DNA of 64,000 bases from NCBI GenBank assembly GCA_965198915.1, contig CBDAQC010000002.1, forward strand, positions 1,798,001-1,862,000, given 5' to 3'. Made by a program: the position numbers and the translations under genes. The notes under the pieces were generated by a model. It did no database searches. It was not told the origin of the DNA and was given only the letters and a program-made list of their open reading frames with translations. Numbering within the stretch: the stretch's first letter is position 1; every line of letters starts with the position of its first letter. Shown one piece after another: positions 53,672-62,003 of this stretch. This DNA comes from BOG-908 sp965198915 (lineage in GTDB: Bacteria > Pseudomonadota > Alphaproteobacteria > Acetobacterales > Acetobacteraceae).

Positions 53672-55399
53672 TCAGCGCGGCAGCAGGTTCGTCTTCGCCA
53701 GGTCGATGACGGTGTCACCGCGGCCGTCCATCACCGCACGCAGCAGCCACAGGCTGAACCCCTTCACCTGCTCCAGCTCGATCGTCGGTGGCATCGACAG
53801 TTCCTGCGTGGCAGTCACCACGTCCAGCACAGCCGGACCGTCATGGGCCAGCACCTCGGCTATCGCCGCCGGCAGGTCGCCAGGATCCTCCACCCGGACG
53901 GCATGTATCCCCATGGCCCTGGCCATCGCCGCGAAATCGGGGTTCTGCAGGTCCGTGCCGTGTTCCAGGAAGCCGCCCGCCCGCATCTCCAGCACCACGA
54001 AACCAAGCACCCCGTTGTTGAAGATCACCACTTTGACGGGCAGTTTGTGCTGCGTCAGGGTGATCAGGTCCCCCATCAGCATGGTGAACCCGCCGTCGCC
54101 GGACAGCGATACGACCTGCCGCTTCGGGCAGGCCGCCTGCACGCCGATGGCATGTGCCATGGCGTTCGCCATCGAGCCATGCGACAGCGAACCCGCCAGG
54201 CGCCGGCGCCCGTTCATCTTCAGGTAGCGCGCGGCCCAGATCGTCGGCGTGCCGACGTCGAAGGTGAAGACGGCATCGTCCTGCGCTGCCTCGCTGATGA
54301 GGCGGGTCAGATATTGCGGGTGGATCGGCTTGTGGCCTGGGCGGCCTTGCGCAAGCTCGTCCAGCCCGTGGCGGGACTTCTTGTAGCGCGCGATGCTGGC
54401 ATCGAGGTGGACCCTGCCGGACTTGGTGCGCAGCCGCGGCAGCAGCGCCGCGATGGTAGGGCCGACATCGCCTACCAGCCCCAGATCCAGCTTCGCGCGC
54501 CGCCCGAGGTTTTCGGGGCGGATGTCGATCTGGGCGATCTTGCAGTCGGTTGGGAGGAATTGCTTGTAGGGGAAGTCGGTGCCCAGCATCAGCAGCAGGT
54601 CGCAGGCATGCATGGCCTCGTAGCCGGAGGGAAAGCCGATGAATCCGGTCATTCCCACGTCGTAAGGGTTGTCGTACTCCACATACTCCTTGCCGCCATA
54701 GGCGTGCACGATCGGGCTCTTCAATGCCTCGGCCAGTTGCATGAGCGGCGCATGCGCACCGGCACAGCCGCGCCCGCAGAACAGGGTCACCTGTTCCGCG
54801 CCGTTCAGCAGGGCGGCCAGCGCGTCCAGTTCGGCGTCGTTCGGCCGCACCAGCGGCGGCGCGGGCAGCAGCGCAGGGCTGGCAGCGCGGTCCGGCGCGG
54901 GCCTCTGTGCGACGTCGCCGGGGATGACCAGCACCGCCACGCCGCGCTGGCCCACCGCCGCCCGTATCGCGTTTTCCAGCACGAACGGCATCTGGTGCGG
55001 GTCGGACACCATCTCGCAATACACGCTGCATTCCCGGAACAGGTTCTGCGGGTGCGTCTCCTGGAAATACCCGCCGCCGATCTCGGCCGAGGGTATGTGT
55101 GCCGCGATCGCCAGCACGGGCGTACGGGTTCTCTGCGCATCGTATAGACCGTTGATCAGGTGCAGGTTGCCGGGCCCGCACGATCCGGCACAGACTGCGA
55201 GACGGCCGGTGACCTGCGACTCCCCCGCCGCCGCGAACGCCGCCACTTCCTCATGGCGCGTGTGTATCCATGCGATCTTGCCGCTGCGCCGAAGCGCCTC
55301 GGTCAGCGCGTTCAGGCTGTCGCCGACGACGCCGTAGATGCGTTCCACGCCTACGCCGTGCAGCGTCTCGACGATGGTCTCCGCCACGTTCCTGGACAT
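53672..55399 (-). CDS. poxB: pyruvate dehydrogenase (quinone), PoxB type
   Basis: 575 residues, very close to E. coli PoxB (572). HEEVAAFAAAGESQVTG carries the catalytic Glu; AGSCGPGNLHLINGLYDA, FQETHPQNLFRECSVYCEMV and LSGDGGFTMLMGDLITL (TPP/Mg site) are diagnostic. The enzyme decarboxylates pyruvate to acetate and passes electrons to ubiquinone via FAD. ATG at 55399 follows a GGAG-type site. The C-terminal membrane-binding tail is slightly different from E. coli. Confidence 0.93.
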   Translation of the reverse strand: MSRNVAETIVETLHGVGVERIYGVVGDSLNALTEALRRSGKIAWIHTRHEEVAAFAAAGESQVTGRLAVCAGSCGPGNLHLINGLYDAQRTRTPVLAIAAHIPSAEIGGGYFQETHPQNLFRECSVYCEMVSDPHQMPFVLENAIRAAVGQRGVAVLVIPGDVAQRPAPDRAASPALLPAPPLVRPNDAELDALAALLNGAEQVTLFCGRGCAGAHAPLMQLAEALKSPIVHAYGGKEYVEYDNPYDVGMTGFIGFPSGYEAMHACDLLLMLGTDFPYKQFLPTDCKIAQIDIRPENLGRRAKLDLGLVGDVGPTIAALLPRLRTKSGRVHLDASIARYKKSRHGLDELAQGRPGHKPIHPQYLTRLISEAAQDDAVFTFDVGTPTIWAARYLKMNGRRRLAGSLSHGSMANAMAHAIGVQAACPKRQVVSLSGDGGFTMLMGDLITLTQHKLPVKVVIFNNGVLGFVVLEMRAGGFLEHGTDLQNPDFAAMARAMGIHAVRVEDPGDLPAAIAEVLAHDGPAVLDVVTATQELSMPPTIELEQVKGFSLWLLRAVMDGRGDTVIDLAKTNLLPR

Positions 55400-55455
55400 C
55401 GGCTACACACTCCTTTCCTGCTCGTGCGCATCGCCGCGGTCTCGCGGCGCGCCTG

Positions 55456-56280
55456 CTAGGCCTGGATGAAGGCCAGCAGGTCGGCGTTGATCACATCGGC
55501 CTGGGTGGTTGCCATGCCGTGCGGATATCCGGGGTAGGTCTTCAGCGTGGCGTGGCGCAACAGCTTCGCCGAGAGCGGGGCGGAATCGGCAAACGGCACG
55601 ATCTGGTCGTCCTCGCCATGCATCACCAGCGTCGGCTGTTCGATGGCACGCAGATCCTCGGTGAAGTCAGTCTCGGAGAAAGCCTTGATGCAGTCGTAAT
55701 GCGCCTTGGCGCCGCCCATCATGCCCTGGCGCCACCAGTTGGCGATGATGCCCTCCGAAACACTGGCGCCGGACCTGTTGAAACCATAGAACGGCCCTGA
55801 CGGCACGTCGCGGAAGAACTGCGCACGATTGGCGGCCAGCGCGGCGCGGAAGCCGTCGAACACCTCTATCGGCAGGCCACCGGGATTCGCCGCGTTCCTG
55901 ACCATGATCGGCGGCACCGCGCCGATCAGCACAGCCTTGGCCACACGGCCCTTGCCATGTCTGGCGACATAGCGTGCCACCTCGCCGCCGCCCGTCGAGT
56001 GGCCGACATGTATGGCGTCGCGCAGATCCAGTGCCGCGGCGAGCTGGGCCATGTCGTCGGCGTAGGTGTCCATGTCGTTACCCTGCCAGGTTTGCGACGA
56101 CAGGCCGTGCCCACGGCGGTCATGCGCGATGACCCGGAACCCATGCTGCAGGAAGAACAGCATCTGGGCATCCCAGTCGTCGCTGCTGAGCGGCCAGCCA
56201 TGGTGGAAGACGATCGCCTGGCCCTGCCCCCAATCCTTGTAGTTGATCTCGGTGCCGTCTTTCAGGGTTATCCTGGGCAT
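55456..56280 (-). CDS. alpha/beta hydrolase, non-heme chloroperoxidase-like
   Basis: 274 residues. Begins MPRITLKDGTEINYKDWGQGQ; nucleophile elbow GHSTGGGEVARYVARHG with the catalytic Ser, acid residue in GEDDQIVPF and His in YPGYPHGM. This is the cofactor-free haloperoxidase/esterase group; the physiological reaction is usually ester or lactone hydrolysis. ATG at 56280 is chosen to match the family; the open frame to 56433 is not. Next to poxB on the same strand. Confidence 0.9.
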   Translation of the reverse strand: MPRITLKDGTEINYKDWGQGQAIVFHHGWPLSSDDWDAQMLFFLQHGFRVIAHDRRGHGLSSQTWQGNDMDTYADDMAQLAAALDLRDAIHVGHSTGGGEVARYVARHGKGRVAKAVLIGAVPPIMVRNAANPGGLPIEVFDGFRAALAANRAQFFRDVPSGPFYGFNRSGASVSEGIIANWWRQGMMGGAKAHYDCIKAFSETDFTEDLRAIEQPTLVMHGEDDQIVPFADSAPLSAKLLRHATLKTYPGYPHGMATTQADVINADLLAFIQA

Positions 56281-56565
56281 TCCTCTAACTCCCTTGCTTT
56301 CCCGCCTGCGGTGTTCGGCCGCGGAGCGGCTGCAACCGGGCGCCAAACTGCCCATCTCCGTGCGCCACGGCCATCCCCCGCTTGGGGTAGGCCCGGCGCT
56401 TGCCTGACCGGCCGGCACCCCTGCCCGCTGCACTCACCACGGCTGTATGTGTGACCCGTGATTGTGCTGCCTGGACCGGATAGGCCATCATGCCGCGCGG
56501 AGGGCAAAACTCGTCACGCGAGGCCGTCCGAGACAGGTGAACGCATTCCTGGAGTGCACGATCGT

Positions 56566-57237
56566 ATGTCGACATCCGCCGCTGCAATCGCAGGCCAGAT
56601 CCCGCAATCCGACCAGTCCGCCCCCATCCGCATCCTGGTGGTTGATGACCATACGTTCCTGCGTGACGGGCTGACAGCGATGATCGGCCTGCAACCCGAC
56701 CTGCGGGCGGTCGGCGAAGCCTCTACCGGTGAGGAAGCGATCGGGATGGTACGCCGGCTGCATCCGGATGTGACGTTGATGGATCTGCAACTCTCCGGAA
56801 TGAGCGGGTTGGAGGCGATCATACGCATACGGCTCGAATTCCCCGCCGCACGCATCCTGGTCGTCACGACATTCGGCGGCGACGGCCAGATCCTGCGCGC
56901 ACTCAGGGCCGGTTGCGCCGGCTATATCCTGAAGACGGCGGTGCGCGAGCAGTTGTTCGAGGCCATACGTACCGTGCATGCGGGGCGGCAATATCTCGAT
57001 CCCGCGGTGTCGGATGAACTGGGGCGGCATGGAAGCGACCTTCCGCTTTCCGAGCGCGAGACGGCCGTGCTTGCGCTGGTGGCGGACGGGCAGGCCAACA
57101 AGCAGATTGCCAGGACGTTGCGGCTGTCCGACGAGACGATCAAGGCCCACCTGAAGAACATCTTCATGAAGCTGGACGTGTCGGATCGTACACGGGCGGT
57201 CACGATTGCACTCCGGCGCGGGCTGATAGTCCTGTAG
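56566..57237 (+). CDS. NarL/FixJ-type response regulator
   Basis: 223 residues. Receiver: IRILVVDDHTFLRDGL (acidic pocket), PDVTLMDLQLSGMSG (phospho-Asp), ILKTAV (Lys). LuxR-type HTH: LPLSERETAVLALVADGQANKQIARTLRLSDETIKAHLKNIFMKL. HisKA_3 kinases phosphorylate this class, so the kinase at 43819 is a candidate partner although it is 9.7 kb away. GGAG precedes ATG at 56566 at a long distance. Confidence 0.93.
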   Translation: MSTSAAAIAGQIPQSDQSAPIRILVVDDHTFLRDGLTAMIGLQPDLRAVGEASTGEEAIGMVRRLHPDVTLMDLQLSGMSGLEAIIRIRLEFPAARILVVTTFGGDGQILRALRAGCAGYILKTAVREQLFEAIRTVHAGRQYLDPAVSDELGRHGSDLPLSERETAVLALVADGQANKQIARTLRLSDETIKAHLKNIFMKLDVSDRTRAVTIALRRGLIVL

Positions 57238-57311
57238 GGTGGTGTTGCGGCAGCCGGCGCGGCCAAGATTCCTTACTTGCCTGCGGGAACCGCATCCTTG
57301 CCGGCACGCAC

Positions 57312-58148
57312 TTACCAGACAGTTTTGGTTGCGAGCAGATCGGCCTCGCTCATCGAAACGCTGTAGCCCGACTCTCGCATAAGTTCCTGCAGCGTATCGC
57401 GCTCGCCTTCCGGCAACGCCCAGTGCTCCAGTTGTATGACGCGCGGCTTGTAGCCACCGTCGATCACCTGCCGTAATATCCCCAACTCGCATCCTTCGGC
57501 GTCGACTTGCAGCAGGTCCATGCGGTCCAGCCGGGTTCGCTCCGCTACCGAGGCAAGGGTGAGGCAGCCTACCGTCTCGCGCACCGTGTGCTGCCGCAGG
57601 ACCGCGTGCAGGTCTGCATCTATGCCGATGCCACCGAGGGCGTTGCGGTCCGGATGAAAGGACCCCAGGCCCTCGGCCCAGTCAGGCACCGCACCGGAGC
57701 GGGAAGCGGCGCGGGTGACGCGGGTTATGTCCCGCGTTCCGTCGAATTCCATCAGCGCGGCATTCAGCAGCGTCACTTGGGGGGCATCGGCGTAGTTCTG
57801 CGCCAGGGCGGCGAACAGGTCGGGCAGCGGCTCCATGATGACGCCGGACCAGCGGTAATGTTTGACGAACGCGTAGATCGGGTCGAAGCGCTTGCCGTCC
57901 ATGCCGCCGACTTGAAGGAAGCGGAGGTCGGGTGTCGTCCGTGCCAATGCGTGCAGGACCTTCTGCATCTGGTGGACGTACGATCCGGCATAGCCAGGGT
58001 CGGCCGCGGCCAGGCGTTCGTCGGCGATGAAGCAGGCGGCGAAGTCCTCCTGATCGTAGGCGGTGGCCTGGGCAAGGCGCAGGGCGGCGATGGCGTCCGG
58101 TGTCGCGGCAGGGCTGCCAGCCTCCGCGATGGTGTCGGCTCCGGTCAT
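57312..58148 (-). CDS. FkbM-like methyltransferase
   Basis: 278 residues. LRFLQVGGMDGKRFDPIYAFVKHYRWSGVIMEPLPDLFAALAQNY is a SAM-binding motif I/II unit (VGGxDG, then ExxP), and MDLLQVDAEGCELGILRQVIDGG is the FkbM signature. The family methylates hydroxyls of sugars or lipids. There is an N-terminal ~60-residue extension. Substrate unknown. Convergent with the response regulator. Confidence 0.8.
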   Translation of the reverse strand: MTGADTIAEAGSPAATPDAIAALRLAQATAYDQEDFAACFIADERLAAADPGYAGSYVHQMQKVLHALARTTPDLRFLQVGGMDGKRFDPIYAFVKHYRWSGVIMEPLPDLFAALAQNYADAPQVTLLNAALMEFDGTRDITRVTRAASRSGAVPDWAEGLGSFHPDRNALGGIGIDADLHAVLRQHTVRETVGCLTLASVAERTRLDRMDLLQVDAEGCELGILRQVIDGGYKPRVIQLEHWALPEGERDTLQELMRESGYSVSMSEADLLATKTVW

Positions 58149-58349
58149 GGTGGCCTCCTATGTTCGGGGCGGAGCGGTTGCGCCGTGTGTTCGCTCCCCA
58201 GCGGCCAAGACCGCTGCCCCTTCGCGAACAGGCCAGGATCGGTACGGTTGCCACACGGCGGCAGCTAACCGGTAAGCTCACACCCAGGTGACAGCAGAAG
58301 CCATGCGCGAAGCGATAACGAAAAGCGCTGCCGACGGAGTTTTCTGCCG

Positions 58350-58919
58350 ATGAGATGTCTTGCGACTGTCGCCCTGCTCAGCCTCGCATGTTCGACGCTG
58401 CCTTGCTACGCCGGCGATACCGTCACTTACAGGTTCAAGGGCCTGGTCGAGTACGGATCAGCTCCCGGCGTCACGCCGCCCTACGCGCCGGAGCAAGGCA
58501 CGGTCGCGTCCATTGCCGTCACGCTCGACCGGAAGGCCGTGGCCACGACCACGTCCAACACGGCCATCTATCGTGGCGGCGTGGCCTGCCCGCCGGGCCC
58601 GGACCCAATCGTTGCCATCACCGTCAAGCTGGGCACGATCTCGGACCCTTATGTCGGGCCAGGTGACTGCGACGAAGTCGTCATCCAGCAGAATGCAAGC
58701 GGCGTCTCTTCCATAGTCATACAGAACTTCTCATACCAGACCGGATCGTCGTTCAAGGCGAGTTTCACCAGCACGTCCGCCGGCGCCGTTACCTCTCTTG
58801 CCATTCCGGATCAAATCGACACGTCCACTTTCGACCGCTCGACGTTCACGGTGCTCGACGGAGGCGGAGACATGTTCAGCGGAGACATGGCCAGCAGAGT
58901 GGCACAACCGCCATCCTGA
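58350..58919 (+). CDS. secreted hypothetical protein, paralogue of the one at 13143
   Basis: 189 residues with a signal peptide (LATVALLSLACSTLPCYA). All-beta mature part with four Cys (VACPPGP, GDCDE). Same order of motifs as the protein at 13143 (VTYRFKGLVEYG, GTVASIAVTLD, TAIYRGGVA, IVAITVKLG). GGAG lies 11 nt before the ATG. It is the last chromosomal gene before the tRNA fragment. Function unknown. Confidence 0.72.
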   Translation: MRCLATVALLSLACSTLPCYAGDTVTYRFKGLVEYGSAPGVTPPYAPEQGTVASIAVTLDRKAVATTTSNTAIYRGGVACPPGPDPIVAITVKLGTISDPYVGPGDCDEVVIQQNASGVSSIVIQNFSYQTGSSFKASFTSTSAGAVTSLAIPDQIDTSTFDRSTFTVLDGGGDMFSGDMASRVAQPPS

Positions 58920-59065
58920 CGGCGGTCATGCGATTACGCTGTGCCACGCGAGGAGCCGGGACGGCCGAAGCATCCGGGTGCTGCGGCCGGATAGGAGTTG
59001 CACAGGGACGTTGAACAGAAGGCCCGAAATCCGAGCCGCCTCAGTGCGCCGATCCGCAAACCCGC

Positions 59066-59110
59066 TGGTGCCGGCGCGCGGAATTGAACCGCGGACCTAC
59101 TGATTACGAA
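59066..59110 (-). other. attachment site: 3' fragment of tRNA-Thr(CGT)
   Basis: On the minus strand the 45 nt read TTCGTAA (anticodon loop with CGT), the 3' anticodon-stem strand, a variable loop, a T-arm with stem CGCGG/CCGCG and loop TTCAATT, the acceptor strand CGCCGGC, discriminator A and CCA. Nothing upstream forms the missing 5' half, so this is tRNA positions 32-76 only: the displaced or duplicated att core of the element to its right. Confidence 0.85.
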
Positions 59111-59205
59111 TTCTTTTTTGCATGTCCCGCGGATACTGGGTTTTTGGGCGCCTTGTCATAACAGACTGACAAAAAACGACACTCGCGGCAGATCGTCGAC
59201 ATTCA

Positions 59206-59236
59206 TTGACATACGATGACACTCGATGCCTATATC
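59206..59236 (+). promoter_or_regulatory. promoter of the integrase gene
   Basis: TTGACA (59206-59211), a 19-nt spacer, TATATC (59231-59236). The spacer is two bases longer than ideal. Direct repeats GACACTCG (near 59179 and 59217) and CGGACAC (near 59241 and 59251) around it may be integrase or excisionase arm sites. Confidence 0.5.
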
Positions 59237-59274
59237 AGTGCGGACACAGTTCGGACACGGGCACGGGGGCTGGG

Positions 59275-60612
59275 GTGGGAGATCTACTCACAAAGGACAT
59301 CATCGACCGTCTTGTGGCGCCAGAGAAGGGTAACCGAATCGTCTACGATACTGAGGTTCCCGGCTTCGGCGTGAGAATAACCTCCGCGGGAGCCAGGTCT
59401 TTCGTTCTCAACTATCGCACGAAGGGTGTTGAGCGCAGGATCACGATCGGGAGCTACTCCGACTGGAAAGTCGGGCCAGCGCGCGAGTATGCCAAGAAGC
59501 TCAAGCGGCAGGTCGACGTTGGCGAGGACCCGATGGCGGCGCGGCACGCTGATCGCGCCGCTACGACCATCAACGGCCTCGCGGACCGGTTCATCACGGA
59601 ACACCTGCCGAAACGTAGGCCGGCGACCCAGTCCGACTACAAGTCTCTGATCCGCCTGTATATCCGACCGGCACTTGGGACCATGAAGGCGCGTGACGTC
59701 AGGCACGCTGACATCGAACGTCTTCACGCACGCATTCTTAAGCATGCACCATATTCCGCGAATCGGACAGTCGCGGTTTTGTCGCGAATGATGTCGCTGG
59801 CTATGAAATGGGAGGTCAGAGCGGACAACCCGGCCATTGGCATCGAGCGGGCGCCGGAAGAGAAGCGCGAGCGCTACCTGTCTGAGGCCGAGATCGCTAG
59901 GCTCGGGTCGGCTTTGTCAAAGGTCAGGGAAGCTTCGTCGGCAAACGCGATCAGGATGATGTTGATAACCGGTGCGCGACGGAGCGAGGTGCTGCGCGCT
60001 CGATGGAAGGAGATTGACCTGAAGGCGGGCACCTGGACCAAGCCGCGCGCCCACATGAAAGGCGGCAAACCTCACAAAGTCCCGCTTTCGAATGCCGCTC
60101 GCCTTCTCCTTGCGGACATGCGCTCGGCAGCCGACGAAGCTGTAACAGACGGTAGGTCGTCCGAGTTCATCTTCCCCGGCGCAGACCATAAGCCGCTCCA
60201 AGACGTTAAAAAGACGTGGGCGACCGTTACAAAACTTGCGGGCTTCGGGCAAATGGTCGCGAAGATAGGTGGATCGGGAAAACCAGCTCTCGACGCGGCA
60301 GGTTTGCCGATCATGGTTTGGAAGGGGGACACTCGTCTTCACGATCTAAGGCACACCTATGCATCCATTCTCGCCTCGAGCGGCTTGTCGTTGCCGATTA
60401 TTGGGAAACTGCTTGGCCACACGCAAACACAGACTACCTTACGCTACGCCCACCTGTTTGATGATCCCCTTCGTATGGCGACCGAAAAGGTTGGGTCAGT
60501 GATTTCGACGAATGGTGTTTTCCAGACGAAAAAGCAGAACGTCGATAACAAGGCCAGCAAGAGCAAAGCTACAAATAGGCCTGAGATAGATTCAGCAAAC
60601 ACGTCGGATTAG
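59275..60612 (+). CDS. int: tyrosine recombinase / phage integrase
   Basis: About 445 residues. N-terminal DUF4102-like part (YDTEVPGFGVRITSAGARSFVLNYR), a SAM-like core-binding domain and a catalytic domain with all expected residues: TGARRSEVL (Arg), LHDLRHTYAS (HxxR), LGHTQTQTTLRYAHL (His and nucleophile Tyr). It integrates the element at the tRNA-Thr 3' end beside it. GTG at 59275 is preferred; the TTG at 59206 is the -35 box. Its stop overlaps the convergent gene by 4 bases. Confidence 0.93.
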   Translation: MGDLLTKDIIDRLVAPEKGNRIVYDTEVPGFGVRITSAGARSFVLNYRTKGVERRITIGSYSDWKVGPAREYAKKLKRQVDVGEDPMAARHADRAATTINGLADRFITEHLPKRRPATQSDYKSLIRLYIRPALGTMKARDVRHADIERLHARILKHAPYSANRTVAVLSRMMSLAMKWEVRADNPAIGIERAPEEKRERYLSEAEIARLGSALSKVREASSANAIRMMLITGARRSEVLRARWKEIDLKAGTWTKPRAHMKGGKPHKVPLSNAARLLLADMRSAADEAVTDGRSSEFIFPGADHKPLQDVKKTWATVTKLAGFGQMVAKIGGSGKPALDAAGLPIMVWKGDTRLHDLRHTYASILASSGLSLPIIGKLLGHTQTQTTLRYAHLFDDPLRMATEKVGSVISTNGVFQTKKQNVDNKASKSKATNRPEIDSANTSD

Positions 60613-61292
60613 GCTTTCGGCGGCGCAGACGATCGCCTTTTCTTTCGACCAGCCTTAACGTGATCACGAACAGTCGTCGGCGATCTCGTGGCCTTCATAA
60701 CTTCCAATATGATAGCAGTAAAAAGCTGTGAAGGACTGTCGAGTGAATCGCTCGATGTATAATCTTGATTGAAAATTGTTATGTATAACTTGGGGATTGC
60801 ATCTTCCATCAGCCAAGTCTCTGGGGAGTAGGTCATTTCATACCAACGCTTATCGCCATTTCCTTTTTCGGCAGATACCGCGTCCAGGGCAGCGGCTGTA
60901 TGGGTCTCCAAGACTAATATATGATCTGCAATCTCGTTCATGTAATCGATAGCTTCAGTTTGCGCCGCGGGCTCAACTGAATATAAAACGCTTTGGATAT
61001 AGAAGTAATGCAGCGGACCGTCGTCTTGAAGCGCCAACAATTTTCGTCTCAATGAAGTGGCAGACTTCAAAACCGCTAAATACCTCTTCTCCCAGACGGT
61101 GAAGTTGGCCATTGAATGTATGAAGAGCCGAGCGTCATATCTCGCGATCATGTCGTCAACTAGCTCCTTCACCCTTAGCTCGTCTGGCCGAACAATTTTA
61201 GAAGCGCGAGCGCCCTCGAGAGCTCGATCAATAATGCGACGCGCGGTATCGAGGGTAATGGGTGGAAGTAGTTTTCTCGAGGACACTGCCAC
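60609..61292 (-). CDS. unrecognised island protein
   Basis: 227 residues, mostly helical (DTARRIIDRALEGARASKIVRPDELRVKELVDDMIARYDARLFIHSMANFTVWEKRYLAVLKSA is one long helical stretch; quoted in parts: DTARRIIDRALEGARA and LRVKELVDDMIARYDARLF). Later parts have WYEMTYSPETWLMEDAIPKL and a basic tail GRKKRRSS. No membrane segment or catalytic motif. Codon usage is clearly more AT-rich than the chromosome. It lies between int and alpA, where satellites carry cargo; defence or phage-interference is possible, but nothing in the sequence shows it. GTG start. Confidence 0.7.
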   Translation of the reverse strand: MAVSSRKLLPPITLDTARRIIDRALEGARASKIVRPDELRVKELVDDMIARYDARLFIHSMANFTVWEKRYLAVLKSATSLRRKLLALQDDGPLHYFYIQSVLYSVEPAAQTEAIDYMNEIADHILVLETHTAAALDAVSAEKGNGDKRWYEMTYSPETWLMEDAIPKLYITIFNQDYTSSDSLDSPSQLFTAIILEVMKATRSPTTVRDHVKAGRKKRRSSAPPKA

Positions 61293-61513
61293 TCAACTTC
61301 TGTCCAGAATTTGTAGTGGAGGTCGTCTGCCGCAGCTGAAGCGCCGTAGTCAAGTCGATTAGGTCGAACCGCGTTCAGAGACTAGATCCACCAGCTTCGT
61401 GACTGCGTTACGGATCCCGAATGGACTAGAATGTCAAGGAGTGACGGGAAAGCAAAAAATTTTAGATCACTCCACGGACATTCGCCGCCACTGTGCGACG
61501 CAATCCGCACCAG

Positions 61514-61780
61514 ATGATGGAGATTGATGTGAGCGACGCTCAGGCGGTGATCGAACCGAGAAGCGTTACGGCGGGATTGCAGTCGGCAGAGCAGACCGCC
61601 GCGCAACTCGGTGTATCTGACCGTACGTTGCTGCGATACGAAGACAAGCTCGGCTTGCCCGTAATTAAGATCGGCCGACGGCGTTTCCACGTCCCAGCCT
61701 CCGTGACCAATTGGCTGATCGCGCAGGAACGCGGCCATACGTCGCCGCGCCGGGGACGTCCGCCCAGCAAGCCGAAGTAA
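61514..61780 (+). CDS. AlpA/excisionase-like helix-turn-helix protein
   Basis: About 88 residues. SAEQTAAQLGVSDRTLLRYEDKLGLPVIKIGRRRFHVPASVTNWL is the MerR-like HTH of AlpA/excisionase proteins, with the KIGRRRFHVP wing. The C-terminal GRPPSKPK is an AT-hook-like tail. Such proteins switch integrase genes or act as excision factors. ATG at 61514 (or the next codon). A hairpin follows the stop. Confidence 0.82.
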   Translation: MMEIDVSDAQAVIEPRSVTAGLQSAEQTAAQLGVSDRTLLRYEDKLGLPVIKIGRRRFHVPASVTNWLIAQERGHTSPRRGRPPSKPK

Positions 61781-61781
61781 G

Positions 61782-61812
61782 ACCGCCTCGGTGCGCTTGG
61801 CATCGAGGCGGT
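61782..61812 (+). terminator. hairpin after the alpA-like gene
   Basis: ACCGCCTCG and CGAGGCGGT (9-bp stem, 13-nt loop) two bases past the stop. There is no T-run, so either a weak terminator or an operator. The rest of the gap to 62004 shows no other gene. Confidence 0.45.
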
Positions 61813-62003
61813 GATACTCGCAATAGAAATCGACGTGCCCGGCAAGGCGCGATTTCAATATGCAAATATCACCGACGCGGCAAGTGCTAGAGGCTCATGG
61901 AGAGCCCTATGCTTTACAGTCTCTTTTATCTGACACGTTGGACGACGTATGTGCGCCCACCTAACCGTCGCCAATCGCCAGCTAAACTCCGGGTGGGGGT
62001 CGT

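Noticed and set aside
59066..59145. Intact tRNA-Thr gene
   Set aside because: The sequence 5' of the anticodon loop cannot form the anticodon, D or acceptor stems; only the 3' half is present.
59206..59274. TTG at 59206 as integrase start
   Set aside because: The bases are a TTGACA -35 box with a -10 downstream, and the extra 23 residues do not match the family.
61382..61858. 158-codon minus-strand frame over the alpA-like gene
   Set aside because: Opposite-strand shadow of the HTH gene; no domain.
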